Part shown: positions 9,347 through 15,863 of the stretch, one piece after another
How the letters are laid out: the number at the start of each line of letters is the position of its first letter
Position numbering within the stretch: the stretch's first letter is position 1
Source: Paraglaciecola arctica BSs20135
GTDB taxonomy: Bacteria > Pseudomonadota > Gammaproteobacteria > Enterobacterales > Alteromonadaceae
Reading direction: 5' to 3'
Assembly (NCBI RefSeq): GCF_000314995.1
Contig: NZ_BAEO01000055.1
Span: 248,001-312,000, forward strand
DNA: 64,000 bases
Notes under the pieces: model-generated
Databases searched by the model: none
What the model was told of the DNA's origin: nothing
Seen by the model: only the letters and a program-made list of their open reading frames with translations
Position numbers and translations under genes: made by a program

Positions 9347-10303
9347 TTAAGGCACTTCTTCAATACTAAACATATTACCCGCAATATCCCGGGCACTGCG
9401 GTTAGCAATCTCGCCCAAGGGGATTTTGGCGGGGCCTGTCGGCTCCATTAATAAATAGTCTGCACCCTCTATATCTAAGGTTTGTTCGTTGGTTCTAAAG
9501 GGTAGAGCTATGCCTAATAATGCATGGTTAGGTAGGTATACCATGATCATTTTCACTTCAGGTAATAACGAACGTATTAAGCTTGCCATTAATACCGTTT
9601 TGCTATCACAGTCCCCTTGGTTATTAGCCACTACGGATAATGGCGGTAAGTAGCCTGCGCCATTAGAGGTTAAGCGATTTTTTAATTCATTATAGGGAAT
9701 ACTTTGTACCCAACTTAGCACTAAATTTACATAGTTACGGGTTTCACTATTGGTAGGCAGTTTGTCATACACGGCTTGGGCTATAGGTTTTAGAGATGCG
9801 GTGTTTTCTTCTATATAGCGTAAGTGATCTGGTTTTATTGCTTGTTGTCCTAAATAAGTTTGAAAGTGACTGTAGTAATTATCTTGAAGGTATTGGTCTA
9901 GGGCTTTTTTCTTACTTTGATCCATCGATCTCTGCCATTTAGCAAATAGCTTGTCAGATCTGCTGGTGACTTGAATAAGAATATCTTGACCTCGATGCTG
10001 GATCTGTACTCGGGCTTCTCGTGGATCGATCTTACGTGCGGCTTTGTGTAATTCAATATAAACATATTGTTGGGCTAAGTCGGGAATGAATTTTTTGTGA
10101 TTTTGGGTATTTACTTGGCGCAACGGCAATGTGAAGGTTATGTCTCTTGTTTGATCTTGATGATCAGACCAAGTGTAATTGAAACTCAGCTCTTTATTTT
10201 GTTTGGACTTAGCGAAGCTCAACTGTTGAGTAAAGCCACACATATGCACGTTTAAAAGCCCTAATATAATCCATTTAATATAGTGGCGAGATATCAGGTT
10301 CAT
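9347..10303 (-). CDS. Exported protein with transglutaminase-like C-terminal domain
   Basis: The 318-residue product starts with a hydrophobic stretch (residues 10-29) that fits a signal peptide or N-terminal anchor. The C-terminal third resembles a transglutaminase-like (papain fold) domain: Cys in 'NNQGDCDSKTVLMASLIR' (about residue 232), His in 'YLPNHALLGIALP' (about 255) and an acidic residue in 'YLLMEPTG' (about 282), in the right order for a Cys-His-Asp/Glu triad. Such periplasmic proteins often act as peptidases or peptide ligases; no substrate can be named. The N-terminal 150 residues are not recognised. The next gene upstream on the same strand is the small CPXCG protein, 17 bases away, so the two are probably co-transcribed. 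Confidence 0.6.
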   Translation of the reverse strand: MNLISRHYIKWIILGLLNVHMCGFTQQLSFAKSKQNKELSFNYTWSDHQDQTRDITFTLPLRQVNTQNHKKFIPDLAQQYVYIELHKAARKIDPREARVQIQHRGQDILIQVTSRSDKLFAKWQRSMDQSKKKALDQYLQDNYYSHFQTYLGQQAIKPDHLRYIEENTASLKPIAQAVYDKLPTNSETRNYVNLVLSWVQSIPYNELKNRLTSNGAGYLPPLSVVANNQGDCDSKTVLMASLIRSLLPEVKMIMVYLPNHALLGIALPFRTNEQTLDIEGADYLLMEPTGPAKIPLGEIANRSARDIAGNMFSIEEVP

Positions 10304-10320
10304 AAATACGATTTTGACTA

Positions 10321-10515
10321 TTACTCACTATCAGTAGTGGCGATTATATTAAACCTATCGTGGATACCATTTGTCACTACCACCTCAATTGGGGAACAAC
10401 AAATTCGACAATCAACGATTTGTTGCTGATTCAAATCGTTGTCTTCATCAATTTCGAGGTCATTTGTGACCATGCAATAGGGGCAACTAAATTCTGCTAT
10501 TTCGGTTAGGCTCAT
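10321..10515 (-). CDS. CPXCG-motif cysteine-rich small protein
   Basis: This 64-residue protein has two cysteine pairs, 'CPYC' near the N-terminus and 'CRIC' in the middle, in the layout of the Cys_rich_CPXG family, a probable zinc ribbon. The family role is unknown. A longer frame begins at 10527, but GGAAG sits just before the ATG at 10515 at SD spacing, so the shorter form starting MSLTEIAEF is preferred. It lies directly upstream of the transglutaminase-like gene. Confidence 0.75.
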   Translation of the reverse strand: MSLTEIAEFSCPYCMVTNDLEIDEDNDLNQQQIVDCRICCSPIEVVVTNGIHDRFNIIATTDSE

Positions 10516-10616
10516 TTTTTCTTCCATAAAAAATATTACGATGCTGTACCTACATTTTACTCCAATAGCATATAAATGGATCGCTAATTTTAATATTTAA
10601 CCCGAATTCAGGTTAT

Positions 10617-11276
10617 TTAACTAAAACTAGAGAGATATTTTTTGAATTCTACATTTGCTAGTTTCCTGTCTTCGGCAATTTTTATCACGTCTTGGCGCTG
10701 ATTTAATGTAGCCATAAGCTGTTTAGCACCCGGTGCCATCTCAAGTAAGTCAATAGCAAATAACTTTCCTGCCACTGCAGCAGCTAAGTCTGCACTATAC
10801 AGAAATACAATGTCTGCTGCTGTTAGTTGCTCACCTGTCAAATAAGGACTGAATTGGGCGCAACGAGCCATACCTTCGATACCCTTACATAAAGCACGTT
10901 TAACTTCTTTCTTAGTAAGATCGTCTACTTTTTGTCCAAAAAAAGCTTCAGAGTGGCAACGCCTTGCGGGTAGCTCCAAATACAACTCTGCCATTTTAAC
11001 CAACTCTTTAATCTTAGCTTTTTCAAATGCATTGCCAGGATACAAGGGTGTGTCTGGATAGGCTTCGTCTAGATATTCAAGGATGACATTGGTTTCAGTC
11101 AAAATACCTTGCTCTGTCTCTAAAGCCGGTACTTTTCCCATTGGGCTTTTGCTGAGGTATTCGGGTGTCTGATTGGGATAAAGGGTGACCGTTTTATATT
11201 CTACACCCTTAATATCCAAGGCTAGTTTGATCATATTGAAGTAGTTACTGACGTCAAAACCATAAAGAGTGAGCAT
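10617..11276 (-). CDS. Glutathione S-transferase family protein
   Basis: The 219-residue product has a thioredoxin-fold N-terminal half with 'MLTLYGFDVSNYFNMIKLAL' at the start, the conserved cis-Pro region 'GKVPALETEQG' (about residues 48-58) and the glutathione-contacting 'TETNVILEYLDEAYP' (about 61-75). The helical C-terminal half has 'LTGEQLTAADIVFLY', the usual GST N-capping region. The substrate and physiological role are not predictable. It is a single cytoplasmic gene, pointing away from the DUF3010 gene. Confidence 0.88.
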   Translation of the reverse strand: MLTLYGFDVSNYFNMIKLALDIKGVEYKTVTLYPNQTPEYLSKSPMGKVPALETEQGILTETNVILEYLDEAYPDTPLYPGNAFEKAKIKELVKMAELYLELPARRCHSEAFFGQKVDDLTKKEVKRALCKGIEGMARCAQFSPYLTGEQLTAADIVFLYSADLAAAVAGKLFAIDLLEMAPGAKQLMATLNQRQDVIKIAEDRKLANVEFKKYLSSFS

Positions 11277-11423
11277 TTTTTACCTGCGAACGAGTTATTT
11301 GAAGATTGTATATCTTGGTACAAGCATTCAATTCACTCAAGATGGTTTTATTGATGGTTAGGTATCACTGATTTTTAGGATCTACGTTATAATCCACACA
11401 ATTAAATTTAAGAGTAATGTGTT

Positions 11424-11861
11424 ATGCGAGTAATAGGTGTTGAATTAAGTGGCAATGATGCCAATGTGTGTTTGTTATCTTTGGCAGATGAGGTGTTTCA
11501 AATTCCAGATTGTCGTACCCGCAAACTGTCACTGCCTAAAGACGCAAAGGCCAAAGAGTTACGTTATTTTCAAAAAACCTTTGCGCAGTTAATACAAGAC
11601 TACAAAATAGACCAAATTGTAATTCGTCAACGCCCCATGAAAGGTAAATTTGCTGGTGGTGCAGTAGGTTTTAAATTGGAAGCAGCGTTAGAGTTGCTGG
11701 AAAACGTTGAGGTGATAGTGCTGACTCCTACTGTGATTAAAGAATCATTAAAGCGCAACCCAGTGCTTGTGCCTATGCCCGACACTGGCTTAAAAATGTT
11801 TCAAGAAGTGGCTTTTAATACTGCTTATGCGTATTTGATGAAAGACAAATACGCACTCTAA
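11424..11861 (+). CDS. DUF3010 family protein
   Basis: The 145-residue cytoplasmic protein matches the pattern of DUF3010, a family common in Vibrionales and Alteromonadales and of unknown function. Typical stretches are 'MRVIGVELSGNDANVCLL' at the N-terminus, 'IRQRPMKGKFAGGAVGFKLEAALEL' in the middle (only the pattern is quoted) and 'NPVLVPMPDTGLKMFQEVAFN' near the C-terminus. The N-terminal strand resembles an RNase H-like fold start, which is a weak structural hint only. A strong hairpin terminator follows the stop codon. Confidence 0.85.
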   Translation: MRVIGVELSGNDANVCLLSLADEVFQIPDCRTRKLSLPKDAKAKELRYFQKTFAQLIQDYKIDQIVIRQRPMKGKFAGGAVGFKLEAALELLENVEVIVLTPTVIKESLKRNPVLVPMPDTGLKMFQEVAFNTAYAYLMKDKYAL

Positions 11862-11895
11862 GCGCAGCGTATTTTAAAGTTTGTGATAAGCAGAA

Positions 11896-11935
11896 AAAAA
11901 ACGGCGTTATTTACAGAAATAGCGCCGTTTTTATT
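11896..11935. terminator. Bidirectional rho-independent terminator
   Basis: The stem pairs AAAACGGCGTTATTT with AAATAGCGCCGTTTT (one G-U pair) around a short loop, flanked by A's on the left and T's on the right. It lies between the convergent DUF3010 gene and the choice-of-anchor I gene and can serve both. Confidence 0.9.
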
Positions 11936-11959
11936 AGTTTTAAGGTCTAGATTTAGCTC

Positions 11960-13813
11960 TTAGTTTTCGGCAATCTGCCATACCGATACTGTACCGCTGA
12001 CTTCATTACCAATTATAAGCAAAGCTGCGCCTGTTGGACTGTTGTTTGCGTCAACAAACGCCATGCCTTCAGGGGCGCTGTCACCTATTATGTCACCACC
12101 TTCGGTAAGATCACGATTGATCACATAATCAACAAACTTAGCGTCATAAGGGTTAGTGACATCATAAACAAAGATCCCACCCAAACGTTCCATACCAATA
12201 AATGCATAGGTTTTATCGCCCACTTTTCCAACAGTTAGTGCTTCAGGCTCTGGGCCTTTATTGGCTGAACGCGAGTCGCCTTCATTTTCATCGTTGTTGT
12301 TGTTGAATGCATTACCATGTATTGAAGCTGTAATACGTTCAAAGTCATCACCCGAATCAAATACTACTAAACCATTATTGTCCCAGATAGTGAATGAACG
12401 GGCTCCGTAGGCATAAAGCGCCTCGTATTCACCATCATTGTCACTGTCACCCAATTCATTGGTCACTGTTAAGCGCCCTAGTGGGTAGGCAGTGAAGTCA
12501 AAGTCTTTTGGATCATCACCTGCTATGGTGTCTAGGTTCGAGCCAGCGGCATAGTCAAGACGGCGTGCTTGCGTTTCTTCGGTATAAGACAAACATCCAT
12601 CATCTTCGTCAAAGTCTTGGCCGCCGGCAGCAGTGCATAAGTCTTCATCTTGATCGCCGTCAGCATTTAACGTATCGAAAAAGTATTCCCTTGCATCACC
12701 TTCGTTTGCGGTCAATAAAAAGTTAGCGTCCTTCCACTGATATGACGCAATAGTGTCAGGCATGTACATACCGTAGAGATCGTCATATTGGCCAAAACTG
12801 ACAGTGCCATCTTCCATACCATCTAATTGATAGTCGCTCCAATCTTTAAAACCAAGGCCAATGACTTTCACACTGTTGTCAGTTAAATCAACAATAGCTA
12901 AGCCATTATTTTCTTGGAGTGTTACGTAGGCAACTTCATTAGTAGTAGTGATGTATTCAGGCTCTAAATCTTGGGCCACTGTTGTGTTGATCAAAGTGCC
13001 ATTAATAGTGCGACCTGATGGATTAGGGAAGTGCATGCCCTGAGTTTCAAGTTCAGCTTGTTTGCCGTTATAGTCAGAAAAACTGACATTGATTGCTGTG
13101 TCGCTGGGTATTCCATCTACCATTGTGATGACTGATATCGAACCTTCAGGGTCAATATTGTAATCACCACTTGGCTCACCTTCATTAGCCGTTAATACTT
13201 TGCTGGCATCTGGTGTGAAAGTTACCATATCGGGCAAGTTACCTACTTCTACCGCTTTTACAAAAGTTGGCGAGGAGGTATCTAGGCCGTTGTAGAACAA
13301 TACCAAACCATTTGTTGCTTTATCTGCAGCAGGTACGGCTACAGCCATCCAGTCTCCAGCTACTGCTACGCTAGTAGGGCCGGCTAAAACAACGCCGCTT
13401 TGCTCAGTGGGCAGCACAAGTGCTATGGAAGTTAGATTCTCACTCGATAAAGGATTAGTTAAAACTTCTGAGGTCAAAGATGAGGCATCAATGATTTCAA
13501 TGGTAGGCTCATCAGCTGCACTATTAATTGCGTAGATAGTTTTAGAGGCTGAGTGGAATTGCACTATTTCCGCCGCACCTTCAGGATCGCTAGGATTGAG
13601 TTGAATCCGTCCAACCAAACTCAGACTGATACTAGCATTGGCGTCTTGACCATCACTGCCGTCACTACCATTTGTTCCAGCGGTACCTGTTTCACCTTGA
13701 GTTCCAACCGAACCTGGTTCGCCATCGTCACCTTCTAAAAAACATCCGGTTAGCGATAAACTTATTACCAAAGCAAGGGCTGAATACTTAGAACATTTGA
13801 TTACTTGAATCAC
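11960..13813 (-). CDS. Choice-of-anchor I family lipoprotein with collagen-like segment, probable phosphate-starvation protein
   Basis: The 617-residue protein starts with a lipoprotein signal peptide; the lipobox is 'LSLTGC', Cys about residue 23. Residues about 27-58 form a run of Gly-X-Y triplets (GDDGEPGSVGTQGETGTAG and onward), a collagen-like spacer. The rest is a beta-propeller-like domain of the choice-of-anchor I family ('LTANEGEPSGDY', 'LTANEGDAREYF', 'GPEPEALTVG', 'APEGMAFVDA'), often annotated near alkaline phosphatases or esterases; the catalytic role is not established. The start is GTG at 13813 with AGAGGA upstream. A Pho box 59 bases upstream suggests PhoB-dependent expression in low phosphate. 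It would be anchored in the outer membrane or exposed at the surface. Confidence 0.85.
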   Translation of the reverse strand: MIQVIKCSKYSALALVISLSLTGCFLEGDDGEPGSVGTQGETGTAGTNGSDGSDGQDANASISLSLVGRIQLNPSDPEGAAEIVQFHSASKTIYAINSAADEPTIEIIDASSLTSEVLTNPLSSENLTSIALVLPTEQSGVVLAGPTSVAVAGDWMAVAVPAADKATNGLVLFYNGLDTSSPTFVKAVEVGNLPDMVTFTPDASKVLTANEGEPSGDYNIDPEGSISVITMVDGIPSDTAINVSFSDYNGKQAELETQGMHFPNPSGRTINGTLINTTVAQDLEPEYITTTNEVAYVTLQENNGLAIVDLTDNSVKVIGLGFKDWSDYQLDGMEDGTVSFGQYDDLYGMYMPDTIASYQWKDANFLLTANEGDAREYFFDTLNADGDQDEDLCTAAGGQDFDEDDGCLSYTEETQARRLDYAAGSNLDTIAGDDPKDFDFTAYPLGRLTVTNELGDSDNDGEYEALYAYGARSFTIWDNNGLVVFDSGDDFERITASIHGNAFNNNNDENEGDSRSANKGPEPEALTVGKVGDKTYAFIGMERLGGIFVYDVTNPYDAKFVDYVINRDLTEGGDIIGDSAPEGMAFVDANNSPTGAALLIIGNEVSGTVSVWQIAEN

Positions 13814-13825
13814 ACTTTTTCCTCT

Positions 13826-13862
13826 ATATGCTATTTTGCTGTTTAGATTGCAAATAGCATAT
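13826..13862 (-). promoter_or_regulatory. Dyad covering the -10 and start region of the lipoprotein gene
   Basis: ATATGCTATTTTGC at 13826-13839 pairs with GCAAATAGCATAT at 13850-13862 (one bulged base), 10-base loop. On the minus strand the right arm contains TATGCT, the likely -10 box following the Pho box. Transcription would start inside the dyad, so an operator is more likely than an RNA hairpin. Confidence 0.5.
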
Positions 13863-13871
13863 GAAAGTACG

Positions 13872-13910
13872 GTGACAGTAATGTGATGGAGAAATGACAG
13901 CTTTATGACA
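13872..13910 (-). promoter_or_regulatory. Pho box: four 11-bp-spaced PhoB half-sites
   Basis: On the minus strand TGTCAT occurs at 13905-13910 and 13894-13899, CATCAC (degenerate) at 13883-13888 and TGTCAC at 13872-13877, each exactly 11 bases apart. The first two half-sites with their spacer read TGTCATAAAGCTGTCAT, close to the classical phoA Pho box. The site precedes a TATGCT -10 element and the GTG start at 13813. Confidence 0.8.
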
Positions 13911-13989
13911 TTTTAAATGCTAATAAAAACACGTTTTTATCTAATGCACACAACATTATTGGCGAATTGTAGTTAAATATGGCCAGCAG

Positions 13990-14460
13990 TCATTGACTGC
14001 TAAACGCCCCAATACATTCCACTTCAACACGAGCGTTTAAAGCTAAACCATTTGTAGCAAAAGCACTGCGAGCGGGAAAATGTTTTGGGAAATAATCTTT
14101 ATATACTTGATTAAAGGCGGGCCAATCTTTTATGTCTGCCAACATTACTGTGCATTTTACTAAATCGTTCATGGTTAAATTATGTTTTGCTAAACTTGCC
14201 TTGATATTCTCCATGGTTTGTTTAGTTTCATTTTTGATGCCGCCTTCAATCAGTTTACTGGAATTAGGTTGGGTGCCAATTTCTCCGGATAAAAATAATA
14301 AATCGCCGACCCGAACCGCATTTGAAAATGGGTAATGATTGTCAATATTTCGTTGTGACGAAAAGTATTCGATGGGCTCCGCTATTGTTTGTTGCGAAAA
14401 AGAGATACTGATCAAAACAGAAATGAAGCATGTGGTTAATCGTGCATTAGTGAGTTTCAT
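13990..14460 (-). CDS. Exported RidA (YjgF/UK114) family protein, copy A
   Basis: The 156-residue protein has a Sec signal peptide (hydrophobic residues 9-26, probable cleavage after 'TIA') followed by a RidA domain. The hallmark 'FPARSAF' near residue 128 carries the arginine that binds the carboxylate of substrates in RidA enamine/imine deaminases, and 'VGDLLFLSGEIGT' is the family N-terminal motif. RidA is normally cytosolic, so an exported version is unusual; its substrate in the periplasm is unknown. By my count about 24 of 156 residues differ from copy B at 15169-15639. It lies 13 bases downstream of a membrane-protein gene and is probably co-transcribed with it. Confidence 0.9.
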   Translation of the reverse strand: MKLTNARLTTCFISVLISISFSQQTIAEPIEYFSSQRNIDNHYPFSNAVRVGDLLFLSGEIGTQPNSSKLIEGGIKNETKQTMENIKASLAKHNLTMNDLVKCTVMLADIKDWPAFNQVYKDYFPKHFPARSAFATNGLALNARVEVECIGAFSSQ

Positions 14461-14473
14461 TTTGGCTCCTTAA

Positions 14474-15019
14474 TTAGTTATTAGTTGTGGCTTTATTTTT
14501 TCTGCGACTTATACCGTAACCCACTATATAGACCATGAGCGTAGCAATGCCCCCCAAAACACTCCACTTTGTAGCTGTGACATAGCCCGCTAAATCTGCA
14601 GTTTTTAAGTGTATATTAGGATAAGTACTGAGTAAAAACATTAAAAGGGAGTTTTCAGTTAAGTCAAAAAGTACTGCGACATAAGGGATAAAAATGATTT
14701 TTCTAGAGAATGGGATAGCTAGTTTTTTTATTACCAAAGCAATAATCAAAGCTAATAAAGTGCCGTAATAAATGGGATAGGCTAGATCGGCAGTCAATAA
14801 TCCAATTATATATCTGCCACGAATAGTTTCGCCATAACTGGTCAACGTCTGATAAAGCGTGTCGTGATTGTACCAAAATAGCAAGTCCAGCGGGCCAATA
14901 CTACCTGTATTGATGATGTTAGGTAACAGATACAGTGGAAATATTAAATAGATCACACACATAACAATTATCAATCGAATGTTAGTGACTCTGAAGAACC
15001 AAGCAATAATATTTTCCAT
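14474..15019 (-). CDS. Four-helix membrane protein of unknown function
   Basis: The 181-residue product has four hydrophobic segments: about residues 12-32, 68-94, 105-130 and 148-172. The C-terminus is basic (RRKNKA), suggesting a cytoplasmic end. The segment between helices 1 and 2 ('GSIGPLDLLFWYNHDTLYQ') is polar. I do not recognise the family. It is the first gene of a two-gene unit with the exported RidA copy A, and a decayed second copy of this gene lies at 15656-15797 in the same relation to RidA copy B. The conserved pairing implies the two products work together. Confidence 0.75.
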   Translation of the reverse strand: MENIIAWFFRVTNIRLIIVMCVIYLIFPLYLLPNIINTGSIGPLDLLFWYNHDTLYQTLTSYGETIRGRYIIGLLTADLAYPIYYGTLLALIIALVIKKLAIPFSRKIIFIPYVAVLFDLTENSLLMFLLSTYPNIHLKTADLAGYVTATKWSVLGGIATLMVYIVGYGISRRKNKATTNN

Positions 15020-15168
15020 AATATGCTACTACCTAAGATGATGAATTCCTTGAACCTTATCATCTATCTAAAGCTAGTGAAAAAGCTAGGGGTAATGCCC
15101 TTTAATCATAATTTAATAGGAATATTTAAATAGACACCCTTATAGAATGAAATATGTTTGGTCAGTCA

Positions 15169-15639
15169 TTATTGGCTACTAAACGCGGCAATACATTCCA
15201 ACTCAAGTCGTGCATTTAGGCCTAAACCGTTAGTAGCGAAAGCACTACGAGCAGGAAAGTGATTAGAGAAATAGCCTTTATAGACTTCATTAAAAATAGG
15301 CCAATCTTTGATGTCTGCTAACATAGCAGTGCATTTTACTAAATCGTTCATGGTTAAATTATGTTTAGCTAAACTAGCTTTTATATTCTCCATGATTTGT
15401 TTAGTTTCATTTTTGATGCCGCCACCAATCAGTTTACTTGAGTTGGGTAGGGTGCCTAACTCACCGGATAAAAATAATAAATCGCCGACCCGAACCGCAT
15501 TCGAAAATGGGTAATGGTTGTCAATATTTCGCTGCGACGTAAAGTATTCGATGGGCTCCGCAACTGTTTGCAGCGAAAAAAATAGGCTTATCAAAACAGA
15601 AAATAAGTATGTGGTTAATTGTCTATTAGTGAGTTTCAT
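15169..15639 (-). CDS. Exported RidA (YjgF/UK114) family protein, copy B
   Basis: The 156-residue protein is a close paralogue of copy A with the same length, signal peptide layout (cleavage probably after 'TVA') and 'FPARSAF' arginine motif. Most differences fall in the signal peptide; the core is nearly unchanged, suggesting both copies are kept functional. The remnant of the partner membrane gene lies just upstream, so this copy probably lost its partner after the segment duplicated. It would be transcribed from whatever promoter survives in the remnant. Confidence 0.9.
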   Translation of the reverse strand: MKLTNRQLTTYLFSVLISLFFSLQTVAEPIEYFTSQRNIDNHYPFSNAVRVGDLLFLSGELGTLPNSSKLIGGGIKNETKQIMENIKASLAKHNLTMNDLVKCTAMLADIKDWPIFNEVYKGYFSNHFPARSAFATNGLGLNARLELECIAAFSSQ

Positions 15640-15655
15640 TATGGCTCCTTATTAA

Positions 15656-15797
15656 ATGTTATTAGTAGTGGCTTTTACTTTATACCTTGAACCACTAGAT
15701 AGACCATGACGTAACGATGATCCTAAAAGTACTCTACTTTGTAGCTGTGATTTAGCAACTAAATCTGCAACATAAGGGATAAAAATAATTTCGTGGC
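15656..15797 (-). pseudogene. Decayed second copy of the four-helix membrane protein gene
   Basis: The sequence aligns with the 3' end of the intact gene at 14474-15019: shared stretches include 'TTTGTAGCTGTGA', 'TAAATCTGCA', 'ATAGACCATGA' and 'CATAAGGGATAAAAAT'. Between the last two blocks about 100 bases present in the intact gene are missing, and small indels break the frame. Beyond 15797 the similarity ends. It sits in the same place relative to RidA copy B as the intact gene does to copy A. Confidence 0.75.
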
Positions 15798-15863
15798 AAT
15801 AGTGCATATCAACAGGGGGAATTTGTTAAGAAAGGCGGTGTATCTGAGCCAATTTCAGGTTAT

